Origin: Novosphingobium sp. Rr 2-17
GTDB lineage: Bacteria > Pseudomonadota > Alphaproteobacteria > Sphingomonadales > Sphingomonadaceae
Direction: 5' to 3'
Assembly (NCBI RefSeq): GCF_000272475.1
Contig: NZ_AKFJ01000083.1
Span: 84,163 to 148,162, forward strand
DNA: 64,000 bases
A program made the position numbers and the translations under genes. The notes under the pieces are model-generated. The model was given only the letters and a program-made list of their open reading frames with translations, was not told where the DNA came from and did no database searches. Below, piece by piece: positions 43,456 to 53,023 of the stretch; position 1 is the first letter of the stretch; each line of letters opens with the position of its first letter.

Positions 43456-43540
43456 GCGGGCGTGGCGGAATGGTAGACGCAGCGGACTTAAAATCCGTTT
43501 GGGTATCCCAGTGCGGGTTCGAGTCCCGCCGCCCGCACCA
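43456..43540 (+). tRNA. tRNA-Leu (anticodon UAA)
   Basis: An 85-base tRNA with encoded CCA. Acceptor stem GCGGGCG pairs with CGCCCGC. D arm starts TGGCGGAATGGTAGACGC, anticodon stem GCGGA/TCCGT encloses CTTAAAA with anticodon TAA, a type II variable arm (TTGGGTATCCCA) is present as expected for leucine, and the T arm is GCGGG-TTCGAGT-CCCGC. It reads UUA (and UUG by wobble), rare in such GC-rich genomes. Confidence 0.97.
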
Positions 43541-43559
43541 TCCCTGCTCCAGATCAGGT

Positions 43560-43579
43560 CGTACAGATCAAGCTGTACG
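43560..43579. terminator. Hairpin between tRNA-Leu and msrB
   Basis: CGTACAG and CTGTACG form a perfect 7-bp stem around ATCAAG, 19 bp after the tRNA and just past the convergent msrB stop. GATCA occurs three times here at a spacing of about 15 bases. Probably a bidirectional terminator, though without a T-run. Confidence 0.4.
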
Positions 43580-43581
43580 GA

Positions 43582-44076
43582 TCAGGCGGGGCGGAACTGC
43601 ATCGCAGCGCCGTTCATGCAATAGCGCTTGCCGGTAGGCTTGGGGCCATCATCAAAGACGTGGCCGAGATGACCGCCGCAGCGGGCGCAATGCACCTCTA
43701 CGCGCGTCATGCCCAGCATGTTGTCGGTTGAAGTGCCGATCGCGCCGGGCAGCGGTTGCCAGAAGCTGGGCCAGCCGGTGCCGCTGTCGAACTTGGTCTT
43801 GGAGCTATACAGCGCCTGGCCGTCCGCTGCACAGACGAACGTGCCGGCGCGATGTTCGTTGTTGAGCGGCGAGGAGAACGGCCGCTCGGTCCCCTGCTTG
43901 CGCAGAATATCGTATTGTGAAGGTGTCAGCCGCTTCTTCCAGTCCGCGTCGCTGAAGGCGACCGGATAGGGCTTGGCTTCGGCGTCACCGCTTCCGCAGG
44001 CCGCCAAAACCGGCAGTGCCGCGCCTATCCCGAGCCAGCTTAGGACGGTGCGGCGCGATGCGTTCATTTCGGTCAT
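43582..44076 (-). CDS. msrB: Tat-exported lipoprotein methionine sulfoxide reductase B
   Basis: A 164-residue MsrB from the ATG at 44076, with AGGAGAGC just upstream. The N-terminus combines a twin-arginine motif (SRRTVLSWLG) with a lipobox LAAC (Cys27), so the protein should be membrane-attached outside the cytoplasm. Catalytic Cys153 sits in RYCMN, and GTGWPSFW is conserved. Of the two zinc CxxC pairs, the second is intact (Cys130, Cys133) but the first reads CAAD (Cys82, Asp85). It repairs methionine-R-sulfoxide in envelope proteins. Reductant is unknown; zinc binding may be lost or altered. Confidence 0.9.
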   Translation of the reverse strand: MTEMNASRRTVLSWLGIGAALPVLAACGSGDAEAKPYPVAFSDADWKKRLTPSQYDILRKQGTERPFSSPLNNEHRAGTFVCAADGQALYSSKTKFDSGTGWPSFWQPLPGAIGTSTDNMLGMTRVEVHCARCGGHLGHVFDDGPKPTGKRYCMNGAAMQFRPA

Positions 44077-44159
44077 GGCAAGCTCTCCTGACGGCTTTGC
44101 GCAAGCCTGGTGGGCAACATTTTGCAATGTGGCGATGCCGTGCCGGTGATTCAACAAGA

Positions 44160-45428
44160 TTAGCGGAGGGTCGGGCCTCCGTTGGTCGCAACCCGCTTCG
44201 GCGATTTGCGGCCGCGCCGGCTTGGGCCTTGGGCGCCCGATTTCATCACCCGCTTGCGAAACAGCGCGGCGCCGGCCCGTACGAGCACCAGTAGGCAAAG
44301 CCCCTGCCACGCCAGCGCCGCTGCATGGGGCCATAGCGCCGGGTCTTGCGCCGCGCGGGCGAGCATCGCGAAGGGCGAGCTGAACGGCAGCACCATCGCC
44401 AATATCTCGATCGGACGGCCAGGCTGGGTCATCGCAAAGCTGGCGAGGAAGAACACCATCAACTGCATCATCGTGACCGGCATCGACAAAGTCTGCACCT
44501 CGCGCACGGTCGTCGCCAATGAGCCTATCGCCAGGAACACCGAGCCGAGCAGCAGATAGGCCATCGCGAAATAGGCAACGCCCAACACGATCAGCATCGG
44601 CCAACCGACAGCGGGGCTCGGCAGATCGAGCCCCGTCGATCCTGCGAACAGCACGAACGCGCCGGCCGCCAGCGCCCAGGTCGAAATGCCTACCAGCGAC
44701 ACGCCGAGCATCGCGAACAGCTTGCCGAAGAACACCGCATCCATGGGAATCGCGGCCGCGAGCACTTCGATGATCTTGTTGCCCTTTTCCTCGACGAGGT
44801 TGGACAGCACCATGCCAGCAAGCATCATCGTCAACAGGAACAACAGGGTCTGGGCGGATTGCGCGGTGGCGCGGCGACCTTTGCGCTCACGTGCCTCGCT
44901 GCTGGCGGTGGTCTTGAGTTGCACTGCAGGCCACGGTTCAAGCGTGCCGGTGCGAGCCTGCGCCGCGATCATCGCGATCGTGCCGCGCCACTCCCTGATC
45001 TGCCCGCGTGGGCCAGTAAGCACCGGAGCATCCGGGGTGCCTGAAAGCACGGCGGCGACATTGGTCTTGTGGCTTGCCATGATCGCGACCGGATCGAGTG
45101 GCTCACCCGGTCGGACTCGCGCGATCACCTTGAACACCGGCAGTTCTCCGTCGAGCCGCCGCGCCAGCCCTTCGCGCGCGGCGATCATTGCCGCTGCATC
45201 GGGCTGGGTCATCGCCACGCCGACTATCGGCAGGTCGGCGCTCTCCTCCACCCGCGCGGTGACGCTGCCGGCCAGAACGCCGATCGCCACCGGAAACAGC
45301 GGACCGAGCAGGAAGAAAAAGAACGTGCGGCTGAACAGGACCGCCACGAAATCGCGCCGGGCAATCACCCAAGCAGCGGCGAACGTCGATAAGCGGCTAC
45401 CGGGCGGATCTTCCATGGCGGGGTTCAT
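44160..45428 (-). CDS. ABC-2 type exporter permease (NatB-like)
   Basis: A 422-residue membrane protein: one N-terminal helix (FFFFLLGPLFPVAIGVLAG), a periplasmic domain of about 150 residues, and a group of five or six C-terminal helices (LLFLLTMMLAGMVLSNLVEEKGNKIIEVLAA onward). The VEEKGNKIIEVLA segment is typical of NatB/YhaP permeases. The ATG overlaps the stop of the ATPase gene by 4 bp, so the two form one exporter. The tail is basic (RRGRKSPKRV). Substrate unknown. Confidence 0.88.
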   Translation of the reverse strand: MNPAMEDPPGSRLSTFAAAWVIARRDFVAVLFSRTFFFFLLGPLFPVAIGVLAGSVTARVEESADLPIVGVAMTQPDAAAMIAAREGLARRLDGELPVFKVIARVRPGEPLDPVAIMASHKTNVAAVLSGTPDAPVLTGPRGQIREWRGTIAMIAAQARTGTLEPWPAVQLKTTASSEARERKGRRATAQSAQTLLFLLTMMLAGMVLSNLVEEKGNKIIEVLAAAIPMDAVFFGKLFAMLGVSLVGISTWALAAGAFVLFAGSTGLDLPSPAVGWPMLIVLGVAYFAMAYLLLGSVFLAIGSLATTVREVQTLSMPVTMMQLMVFFLASFAMTQPGRPIEILAMVLPFSSPFAMLARAAQDPALWPHAAALAWQGLCLLVLVRAGAALFRKRVMKSGAQGPSRRGRKSPKRVATNGGPTLR

Positions 45429-46390
45429 CGCGCTTCCTCCTCGGGCTTTTCCTGATCGAGCGCGCGGGCCGCCGCTTCGCCGGCGATGGCCACGAAGGCA
45501 TCGTGGAGACCGGCCCGCTCGATCGACAGCGAAAGGATTCCCGCTTCACCCTCGATCAAGGCACGCAGCACTGGCTCTATCCCAGTTTCCGGCAGCGAGA
45601 AGTGCCAGAAATTACCTTCGTGGCGGGCATCGTTAGGCAGCGCCCTGCGCCATAGCCCCTCCTGCGCCCGGGTTTCCAGCCGAACTTGCGCCGGAATGCG
45701 ATCGCGCGCGGCATCGACCGAGCCGGCGAACGGCACCCTGCCGCCGGCGATAATCGCCACTTCGTCGCACAAGCGCTCGGCATGGGCGATGACGTGGGTG
45801 GAGAAGATCACCGTCGTGCCTTGTTCGGCCAAGCCGCGCATCATGCCTTCCAACCGCCCCTGGTTGATCGCATCGAGGCCAGAGAAAGGCTCGTCGAAGA
45901 TGACCAGGCGCGGGCGGTGGACCAGCGTGCCCAGGATCTGCACTTGCTGCGCCATGCCCTTGGACAACTGGCGGATCTGGCGGTCGGCGGCATATGTCAG
46001 GCCATGCTGCTCCAACATTTCGTGCGCGCGGCGGCGCCCTTCCCTGAGCGGCAACCCGCGCAGCGCGCCCAGGAAGGCAATCGCCTCGACACAGTTCATC
46101 GCCGGGTAAAGGCCGCGTTCCTCGGGCAGGTAGCCGATGGCGCGAGCCACGTCGTGCGGCCGCTCCGCGCCCAGGATGCGGCGATAGCCCGCATCGGGGT
46201 CGATAATGCCCAGCAACATGCGTAAGGTCGTGGTCTTGCCTGCGCCATTGGGGCCAAGCACGCCGTAGATCGAACCTTGCGGGACGGACAAATCGACGCC
46301 ATCGACCGCCGTGAACCCGTCAAAGCGCTTTACCAGTCCCCGCGCTTCGATGGCGAACGGTCTTACGCCATCGCCTGCATTGCCGCTCAA
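45425..46390 (-). CDS. ABC transporter ATP-binding protein (NatA-like)
   Basis: A 321-residue ATPase. Walker A GPNGAGKTT, signature QLSKGMAQQVQILG (degenerate LSGGQ, common in the NatA group), Walker B LVIFDEPFSGLD and switch histidine in FSTHVIAHAE. The start is a TTG at 46390, supported by AGGAG eight bases upstream; no ATG is available nearby. A C-terminal DUF4162-type domain follows (about 230-321). Coupled to the permease gene. Divergent from queG, 48 bp apart. Confidence 0.92.
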   Translation of the reverse strand: MSGNAGDGVRPFAIEARGLVKRFDGFTAVDGVDLSVPQGSIYGVLGPNGAGKTTTLRMLLGIIDPDAGYRRILGAERPHDVARAIGYLPEERGLYPAMNCVEAIAFLGALRGLPLREGRRRAHEMLEQHGLTYAADRQIRQLSKGMAQQVQILGTLVHRPRLVIFDEPFSGLDAINQGRLEGMMRGLAEQGTTVIFSTHVIAHAERLCDEVAIIAGGRVPFAGSVDAARDRIPAQVRLETRAQEGLWRRALPNDARHEGNFWHFSLPETGIEPVLRALIEGEAGILSLSIERAGLHDAFVAIAGEAAARALDQEKPEEEAR

Positions 46391-46438
46391 CGGTCAATCT
46401 CCTAGTGCAACCCTATCGACCCTCTCTGGCCCTTTAGC

Positions 46439-47530
46439 ATGCCGCCTTCAGATTCATCAGTCCCGGTCGATAGCGCGCTAGGCACTTTTTCAAAGGCGCT
46501 GGAGGCCGAGGCACGCGTGCTGGGTTTCTGCGCTTTCGGGGTGGCGTCTGCAACGACGGATGATAGCCGGGGCGCGGCTTTGGATGCCTGGCTGGCGGCC
46601 GGCATGCACGGCACGATGGAATGGATGGAGGGCCGCGCCGACCACCGCCGATCGCCGCAAGGGCTGTGGCCCGAGGTCCGCAGCGTCATAGCCCTGGGCA
46701 TGAGCTATGCCCCCGCCGGCGATCCGCTGCGGCTGGAGGACGAGGCGGCGATCGGTCGCATCTCGACATACGCGCAAGGGGGCGATTATCACGACACGGT
46801 GAAGAAGGCGCTCAAGCACCTGGCACGCTGGATCGTCGACCAGGCCCCTCGGCGCGGCGTGGGCGAGGCGGGCGTGAAGGTGTTCACCGACACCGCGCCG
46901 GTGATGGAAAAGCCGCTGGGGCAAGCGGCGGGGCTGGGCTGGCAAGGCAAGCACACCAATCTCGTCAGTCGCGAGCACGGATCGTGGCTGTTCCTGGGCG
47001 AGATCTACACGACGCTGGAGCTACCGCCCTCGACCCCGTCGCGCGATAGCTGCGGGTCATGCCGGGCCTGTCAGGACGTCTGCCCCACCAATGCGTTTCC
47101 CGCGCCCTATCGCCTCGATGCACGCCGCTGCGTGAGCTATCTGACGATCGAGCACAAGGGGCCGGTGCCGGACGATCTGCGCGCCGGGCTGGGCAACCGT
47201 ATCTACGGCTGCGACGATTGCCTGGCAGTTTGTCCGTGGAACAAGTTTGCCGAAACAGCCCATACGATGCGCGCGTTCCTACCGCGTGCCGAACTGACCG
47301 CGCCCCGGCTGGACGAGCTGCTGGCCCTGGACGATGCCGGATTTCGCGCGCTGTTCTCCGGCTCTCCGCTCAAGCGGATCGGGCGGGACCGCTTTGTGCG
47401 CAATTGCCTTTATGCCGCCGGCAACAGCGGACTGGCCACGCTGCTGGCGCCGGTCCAGGCGCTGGTGGATGACCCCGATCCGGTGGTGGCCGAGGCGGCG
47501 CGCTGGGCGTTGGTCAAGCTGAACCGCTAG
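46439..47530 (+). CDS. queG: Epoxyqueuosine reductase
   Basis: A 363-residue cobalamin- and [4Fe-4S]-dependent enzyme. [16 protein letters not shown] (Cys205, 208, 211, 215) and [13 protein letters not shown] provide two ferredoxin-type clusters; [22 protein letters not shown] is the family's cobalamin-side motif. It reduces epoxyqueuosine to queuosine in the tRNA wobble position, the final step of Q synthesis. A C-terminal HEAT-like tail ends with WALVKLNR. Its TAG stop and that of the opposing MFS gene share the palindrome CTAG. Confidence 0.96.
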   Translation: MPPSDSSVPVDSALGTFSKALEAEARVLGFCAFGVASATTDDSRGAALDAWLAAGMHGTMEWMEGRADHRRSPQGLWPEVRSVIALGMSYAPAGDPLRLEDEAAIGRISTYAQGGDYHDTVKKALKHLARWIVDQAPRRGVGEAGVKVFTDTAPVMEKPLGQAAGLGWQGKHTNLVSREHGSWLFLGEIYTTLELPPSTPSRDSCGSCRACQDVCPTNAFPAPYRLDARRCVSYLTIEHKGPVPDDLRAGLGNRIYGCDDCLAVCPWNKFAETAHTMRAFLPRAELTAPRLDELLALDDAGFRALFSGSPLKRIGRDRFVRNCLYAAGNSGLATLLAPVQALVDDPDPVVAEAARWALVKLNR

Positions 47531-48798
47531 ACCGTGAACTCGGCCTCGGTAGTGGGCCGCACCGCCAGCAGGCCCAGCAGCGACAGCAGCGCCGCGCCGG
47601 AAATGTAAAGGCCGGTCAGTTGTAGCCCGCCCCTGTCGGCTAGCCACTGCGCCGCCGTGGGCGCGAACCCACCGCCCAGGATGCCGCCGACGTTGAAGGC
47701 GATCGACGAGCCGGTGTAGCGCACTCTCGCCGTGAACAACTGCGGCAGCAGCGCGGCGAGCGGGCCATAGACGAAGCCCATCGTGAACAGCCCCAGGCAC
47801 AGGAACGTGGCGACGCCAAGCAGCGACCCAGACCCGAACAGCGGCCCCATCAGCAGGCCCAGTCCGATCGCGGCGGCGCTGCCCGCGATCAGCACCTTGC
47901 GCGAGGTCGTCCGGTCCGCCCAGTAACCGGCGATGACGATGCCCACCGCCATGAACAGTATCGCGAACAGTTGCACCGACAGGAACGTCGGCTTGGCATA
48001 GCCCAGCGTCGTCGTGCCGTAACCCAGGGCGAAGGCAGTGGTGAGGTAGTAGATCGCAAAGCAGGCAATCACGGCGAACGTCCCCGCCAGCGCCTGGCGC
48101 CATTGCGAGCGGAACAGTTCGACCAGCGGGATCATCTTGGGCGGAGCATGCTCGGTAGCGGCAATCGCGGGAGTATCGGTCAGACGGAAGCGTATCCACA
48201 GCCCCAGACCGACCAGCACGCTGCTGAGCAGGAACGGCAGGCGCCAGCCCCAGCGCAGGAAGTCCTGGTCGCTCAGCGTCGTGCTGAGCACCAGGAACAG
48301 CCCGTTAGCGGCCAGGAAGCCGACCGGCGCGCCTAGCTGCGGGAACATGCCAAAGCGCGCGCGCCAGCCCGGCGGTGCGTTTTCCACCGCCAACAGCGCG
48401 GCGCCCCCCCATTCGCCGCCCAAGCCCAGGCCCTGGCTGAAGCGCATCAGGCACAGGAGGAACGGCGCCAGCCAGCCGGCAGTCTCATACGTGGGCAGCA
48501 ACCCGATCGCGACCGTCGCCCCACCCATCAGCAATAGCGAGGCAACGAGCGTGGACTTGCGCCCTACCCGGTCGCCGAAATGGCCGAACAGCATCGCGCC
48601 CACCGGCCTTGCGACGAACGCGATGCCGAAGCTCGCGTAGGATAGCATCTGCTGCGCCGAGCGCGATTCGGCCGGGAAGAACAGCGGCCCGAACACCAGC
48701 GCGGCGGCAGTCGCGTAAATGTAGAAATCGTAGAACTCGACCGCCGTGCCCACCAGGCTGGCGGTCAGGACCCGCGCGTTGCGGCGATATTCGTTCAC
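47527..48798 (-). CDS. MFS transporter, metabolite:H+ symporter (MHS) type
   Basis: A 423-residue twelve-helix MFS protein. [20 protein letters not shown] is the MHS signature in helix 1, and [18 protein letters not shown] (GxxxDRxGRK loop) follows. Members import organic acids, osmolytes or aromatic acids. GTG start at 48798, one base after the stop of the flavoprotein gene, with AAGGA upstream, so both are co-expressed; they may import and oxidise the same compound. Confidence 0.9.
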   Translation of the reverse strand: MNEYRRNARVLTASLVGTAVEFYDFYIYATAAALVFGPLFFPAESRSAQQMLSYASFGIAFVARPVGAMLFGHFGDRVGRKSTLVASLLLMGGATVAIGLLPTYETAGWLAPFLLCLMRFSQGLGLGGEWGGAALLAVENAPPGWRARFGMFPQLGAPVGFLAANGLFLVLSTTLSDQDFLRWGWRLPFLLSSVLVGLGLWIRFRLTDTPAIAATEHAPPKMIPLVELFRSQWRQALAGTFAVIACFAIYYLTTAFALGYGTTTLGYAKPTFLSVQLFAILFMAVGIVIAGYWADRTTSRKVLIAGSAAAIGLGLLMGPLFGSGSLLGVATFLCLGLFTMGFVYGPLAALLPQLFTARVRYTGSSIAFNVGGILGGGFAPTAAQWLADRGGLQLTGLYISGAALLSLLGLLAVRPTTEAEFTV

Positions 48799-48799
48799 G

Positions 48800-50032
48800 T
48801 CAGATCAGTTCCTTCAGCGGCGTTCCCGCATCGGCCAGCGCGGCGGGATCGGGCGCGGCGCCCGCTTCCACCAGCTTGCGGCCTTGGACGTAGTCCTTGA
48901 CCATGTTGACCGCATCGATGGCGATCACTTTGCCTTGCTTGAGGTACACCACCGAGAAACTGCGGGTCGCGATATCGCCCCGGACCACCGCCTGATCGTA
49001 GCCCAGGTTGATGCCCGCGGTCTGCAGCTTCAAGTCATACTGGTTGGACCAGAACCAGGGGAACGCCTTGTACGGTTTGGCATCGCCGCAGATCGCCTTG
49101 GCGACGCAAGTCGCCATGTCGTTGGCATTCTGGACCGATTCGACCCGCATCACGGTGCCACCGGCAAAGTCGCAGGCGAACGAGGCGCAATCGCCAATGG
49201 CGTAGATGTCCGGTAGGGACGTGCGGCAGTATTCGTCCACGTCCACCCCGTTGGCGCCCGCCGCGCCGGCCAGGATCAGCGGTCCGACCGCAGGCACGAT
49301 GCCGATGCCGACGATGACGGCCTCCGCCGGGATGACTTCGCCGTCCGCCAGCTTGACGCCGGTAACGCGCTTATCGCCCTCCAGGCAATCGACCGCGACG
49401 CCGGTGTGCAGGGCGACGCCGTGGGCGCGGTGCTCGGCCTGGTAGAAGCTGGACAATTCCTCGCCCGCAACGCGCGCCAGGACACGCGGCAGCGCTTCCA
49501 GCAGCGTCACCTCCAGCCCCATCTTGGACAGCACCGCAGCCGCTTCCAGGCCAATGTAGCCCCCCCCGATGACGACGATCCGGTGCGTTCCCGCGTCGAT
49601 CTCGGCCATCAGGGTGTCGCAATCCTCACGCGTGCGCACCGCGTGGACGCCGGCCAGATCACCCCCGGCGCATTGCAGCCGGCGCGGATCGCCACCCGTC
49701 GCCCAGACCAGCGTTCCATACCCGAAAGTCTGCCCGTTCGAGAGGGTGAGCGCCTTTGCCTGGGGATCGACCGCCGTCACTTCAGTGGACAGCTTGAAGG
49801 TCACGTCCTTTTCCGCCCAGAAAGTAGGGGGGCGGATGTAAAGACGGTCGAACGTCTTCTCGCGCGCGAAGTACTCCTTCGACAGCGGCGGGCGTTCGTA
49901 AGGATGCTCCGCCTCTCGGCCGATGACCGTGACGGTGCCGGTAAAACCGTTCTGGCGCAGCGCGAGTGCGCACTGCGCACCGCCATGCCCTGCACCCACG
50001 ATGACGACGTCTGCGAAATCTGTATCGGTCAT
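48800..50032 (-). CDS. NAD(P)H-dependent ferredoxin/rubredoxin reductase-like flavoprotein
   Basis: A 410-residue FAD protein from the ATG at 50032, with GGAG upstream. Two Rossmann motifs are seen: FAD-binding [17 protein letters not shown] and NAD-binding [17 protein letters not shown], then [10 protein letters not shown] and a C-terminal reductase domain ([14 protein letters not shown]). This pattern is that of the reductases serving cytochrome P450 or ring-hydroxylating oxygenases (CamA, BphA4 type). No ferredoxin or oxygenase lies alongside, so its electron acceptor must be encoded elsewhere. A 12-bp direct repeat lies just upstream. Confidence 0.92.
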   Translation of the reverse strand: MTDTDFADVVIVGAGHGGAQCALALRQNGFTGTVTVIGREAEHPYERPPLSKEYFAREKTFDRLYIRPPTFWAEKDVTFKLSTEVTAVDPQAKALTLSNGQTFGYGTLVWATGGDPRRLQCAGGDLAGVHAVRTREDCDTLMAEIDAGTHRIVVIGGGYIGLEAAAVLSKMGLEVTLLEALPRVLARVAGEELSSFYQAEHRAHGVALHTGVAVDCLEGDKRVTGVKLADGEVIPAEAVIVGIGIVPAVGPLILAGAAGANGVDVDEYCRTSLPDIYAIGDCASFACDFAGGTVMRVESVQNANDMATCVAKAICGDAKPYKAFPWFWSNQYDLKLQTAGINLGYDQAVVRGDIATRSFSVVYLKQGKVIAIDAVNMVKDYVQGRKLVEAGAAPDPAALADAGTPLKELI

Positions 50033-50089
50033 GCCGCTCCGTTTCCGCACTTTTGCGGCTCGGTCAATGGCGATGACGCAAGTTCCTAA

Positions 50090-50123
50090 CCGGAAATGGC
50101 CTCAAGCCATGCCGGAAATGGCC
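50090..50123. repeat. 12-bp direct repeat upstream of the flavoprotein gene
   Basis: CCGGAAATGGCC occurs exactly twice, at 50090-50101 and 50112-50123, 22 bp start to start, which is two DNA helical turns. Both lie 58-91 bp upstream of the flavoprotein start, in the promoter region. A regulator could bind both copies on the same face. Not known to me as any named operator. Confidence 0.55.
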
Positions 50124-50148
50124 ATGAACGCGAACGAACGGCGCAAGG

Positions 50149-51132
50149 CTACGCGTTCAGGACGTCCATCGTCAGCTCCAGCGAACGCAGTTGCGCATCC
50201 GGATCGTATGTGGCGGCGGAAATGATAAGCTCGTCCGCGCCGGTCCGGGCGACAAAAGCCTCGATCCCTTCGCGCACCGTCTGCGGCGTGCCCACTGCGC
50301 TGACCGAGCGCACTTGCTCCAGCATGGCCAGCGCCGATCCCGGCAAGGTATCGCGATAATCCCTGATCGGCGGCTTGAGCCGGCCGGGGGTGCCAGACCG
50401 CAGCGCGACGAAGCTCTGGTCGGTCGAACTTGCCAGATAACGCGCTTCTTCGTCGCTGTCGGCGGCAAGCACGTTGATCGCGGCCATGAAATGCGGCTTA
50501 TCCAGCGTATCGGACGGCTCGAACCGCTCGCGATAGATCCGCGCTGCCTCGTCGAGCTGGCCCGGCGCGAAGTGCGAAGCGAAGGCATAAGGCAGGCCCA
50601 GCATGGCGGCGAGCTGGGCGCCGAACAGGCTGGAGCCGAGAATCCACATCTCGACATCCGCACCCGCTGCCTGCGGAGTGGGGACGCCGCCTACCGCTTG
50701 CCCGGCAAAGCGCGCGCGCAGTTCGACCACGTCGTTGGGAAACCGCTCTGCGGCGGCGTGGATGTCCTTGCGCAATGCCTGCGCCAGCCGCCCATCCGCG
50801 CCCGGCGCACGGCCAAGCCCCAGATCGACGCGGCCCGGAAACAGCGCCGCCAAGGTACCGAACTGCTCGGCGATGACGTAAGGTGTGTGGTTGGGCAGCA
50901 TGATCCCGCCAGAGCCGATGCGAATCGTGCTGGTGGCGTTGCCCAGATGCGCAAGCACCACCGAGGTCGCCCCTCCGGCGATGCCGTCCATGCCGTGATG
51001 CTCGGCCACCCAGTAGCGCGCATAGCCCGCGCGTTCCGCCGTCTGAGCGGTGGCGGTCGTGATCGCGAGCGCCTCGGCCACGGTGCCGCCTTCACGAACG
51101 GTGACGAGATCGAGGACCGAAAGCGGGATCAT
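50149..51132 (-). CDS. LLM class flavin-dependent oxidoreductase
   Basis: A 327-residue luciferase-like monooxygenase-fold protein. The opening [68 protein letters not shown] and [15 protein letters not shown] are the standard blocks of the single-subunit LLM family. Function in flavin-linked oxidation of unknown substrates. Its ATG overlaps the stop of the TPR gene by 4 bp. Confidence 0.92.
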   Translation of the reverse strand: MIPLSVLDLVTVREGGTVAEALAITTATAQTAERAGYARYWVAEHHGMDGIAGGATSVVLAHLGNATSTIRIGSGGIMLPNHTPYVIAEQFGTLAALFPGRVDLGLGRAPGADGRLAQALRKDIHAAAERFPNDVVELRARFAGQAVGGVPTPQAAGADVEMWILGSSLFGAQLAAMLGLPYAFASHFAPGQLDEAARIYRERFEPSDTLDKPHFMAAINVLAADSDEEARYLASSTDQSFVALRSGTPGRLKPPIRDYRDTLPGSALAMLEQVRSVSAVGTPQTVREGIEAFVARTGADELIISAATYDPDAQLRSLELTMDVLNA

Positions 51133-52055
51133 CGCGACACCTGCTTGGCAGCGGTATTGGGGCCATTGGCGACTGAGGGGCCCCTGTCCGTCCCGATCTC
51201 GGCCAGATACTGACGAGCGGTATGGACCAAGTCCTGGTCTTGCGAGATTGCGACCACCCGGCCCCAGCGGTCGCGGGCACCAGCCTCGTCACCGGACAGC
51301 TTGGCAATGACGCCGGCCTCCAGCGCGATCTCGGCATCCTGGGGGGCCAGATTGGTCGCCTTGTCGATCTGCGCGCGCGCCTCCGCCAGCTTGTCCTGCC
51401 GACGCGAGAGGGTGGCGGACAACAGCCAGGCTTGCGCGTTCTCTGGCTCTACCGTGCGTGCCTCGGCCAAGGCCTGCGCGGCTTCGCCCGGTTGCTGCAG
51501 CGCCACGAGCGCCCGTGCCCGGTCGAGCGCGATCGAGGCGACGAGATCGTTGGCCGATGCGGTGCGCGCTTCCTGTGCCGCCGGGCTCAGCAATTGCAGC
51601 GCCTGACCTGGCTGTCCTGCTGCCAGCGCCGCATTACCTGCCATCGCTCCCAATCGTGCCTTCGACAAGTGATCGGACAAGTCCGCCGCATCGCGGGCAT
51701 TGACGAACGCAGTGCGCGCATCGTCCCAGCGACCCAAGTCGCTTAGCGCCACGCCCAGGCACAGCCCTGCACGAACCCGCTGGCGTCCGATCGCATCGGT
51801 GAGCGCGTCTTGCGCGACCTGGGCCGAGCGTTCGGGATCGGATTCGACCGCATTCATGCACCCGGCGCTGCGCGCATCCGCAGGGGGCAATGCAACATTC
51901 TGCGCTGTTTCGGCACGGCGCTTGCGATCTTGCGCTTCCTTTTTCTCGATGATCTCCAACGGAAGGTCGGAAGCGTAAGGCGTGCCGATGGTGCCGATTC
52001 CGGAACTGGCGCCAACCTGGGCGAAAAGGGGAAGCAGGATGAGGAGGCTGGACAT
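51129..52055 (-). CDS. Secreted tetratricopeptide-repeat protein
   Basis: A 308-residue protein with a short hydrophobic start ([14 protein letters not shown]) likely to be a signal peptide. At least four TPR-like units follow ([38 protein letters not shown] type, [40 protein letters not shown]). The tail is rich in Pro/Ala/Lys. TPR proteins act as scaffolds; no partner can be named. Coupled to the LLM gene downstream. No good ribosome-binding site is visible. Confidence 0.82.
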   Translation of the reverse strand: MSSLLILLPLFAQVGASSGIGTIGTPYASDLPLEIIEKKEAQDRKRRAETAQNVALPPADARSAGCMNAVESDPERSAQVAQDALTDAIGRQRVRAGLCLGVALSDLGRWDDARTAFVNARDAADLSDHLSKARLGAMAGNAALAAGQPGQALQLLSPAAQEARTASANDLVASIALDRARALVALQQPGEAAQALAEARTVEPENAQAWLLSATLSRRQDKLAEARAQIDKATNLAPQDAEIALEAGVIAKLSGDEAGARDRWGRVVAISQDQDLVHTARQYLAEIGTDRGPSVANGPNTAAKQVSR

Positions 52056-52115
52056 CGGGGAGGTTCTTTCAGGGGGCGGGTTGCACCGACCGGGCAGACA
52101 CCGGCCGGGACAAAA

Positions 52116-52853
52116 TCAGACGAGAAGCTCGGTCAGGACGTGGAGCAACAAGGCAATGTCGGATTCGCGCGAGAGGCGGTGATCGCCGTCCTTGATCAGA
52201 ACCACCTGCACATCGGCTGAACGCACGGCTTCCGCAACTTGGCCGGACAGTTCCCACGGCACATCCTCGTCCAACTGGCCATGCAGCAGGCGGACCGGCC
52301 CATCGAACGGGATGGCGCTGCCCAGCACGCGGTGCAACTGGCCATCCATCCAGAAGCCGGGGTGGGTCGGCGTCGGCTCGGGGCCGTAGGGATTATCTTC
52401 GAAGATGGTCTGGCCGTCCGCCAGCAATGCCTTGTCCATCAGGGCGATGCCCCAGTCGGTAAAATCGGGCGCGGCAGCGATGCCGACGAGCCCGGCGATG
52501 CGCGAAGGAAACGCCCGCGCCAACAGCAGCATCAGCCAGCCGCCCATAGATGAGCCGATGAGCACGACCTGGGGCAATTGCAGCGACTGGATCAGCGCGG
52601 CCACTTCGGCGGCCCAGCGCGACAGAGTGCCGTTGGCAAAATCGCCGGAGCTTTTGCCGCAACCCGAATAGTCGAGCAGCAGGCAGGGGCGCCCGTTCGC
52701 CCGCGCCCACTCGTAAACCGCCGTCGCCTTGCTGCCATCCATGTCAGACATGTAGCCAGGAAGGAACACCAGCGCCGGCCCGCTGCCGGGGGTGAAGCGA
52801 TGGGCGATGCGGCGCCCGTCGGGCAAATCGAGATAACGCACGTCGTCGGTCAT
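52116..52853 (-). CDS. Alpha/beta hydrolase
   Basis: A 245-residue protein from the ATG at 52853 (52862 also possible). LPGYMSDMDGSKA marks the oxyanion region, GSSMGGWLMLLLA the nucleophile elbow, the acid is in HGQLDEDVPWELS and the catalytic His in KDGDHRLSRESD. Cytosolic, no signal peptide. Resembles ABHD10-type thioesterase/esterases with a small lid. Starts divergently from the GT39-like gene; 61 bp below the TPR gene. Confidence 0.88.
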   Translation of the reverse strand: MTDDVRYLDLPDGRRIAHRFTPGSGPALVFLPGYMSDMDGSKATAVYEWARANGRPCLLLDYSGCGKSSGDFANGTLSRWAAEVAALIQSLQLPQVVLIGSSMGGWLMLLLARAFPSRIAGLVGIAAAPDFTDWGIALMDKALLADGQTIFEDNPYGPEPTPTHPGFWMDGQLHRVLGSAIPFDGPVRLLHGQLDEDVPWELSGQVAEAVRSADVQVVLIKDGDHRLSRESDIALLLHVLTELLV

Positions 52854-53023
52854 GGCTGGCATAGTGGGGGCGCGGCGGGGCGGGGGCAAGGGCCGGAGCG
52901 ATGGATCGCGACACTTGCGCCGGCTCACGCGCCCGCTAAGCCGATCTTAAGGGCCTCCAGCTAACGCCACGGGAACCAATGACGATCACCGCACCATGAA
53001 TGCCCCATCGTGAACGCCCCAGT

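Noticed and set aside
43552..43584. Three GATCA copies near tRNA-Leu as a mini-repeat array or attachment site
   Set aside because: Units are too short and imperfect, two are part of the hairpin flanks, and no integrase or tRNA-end duplication is visible.
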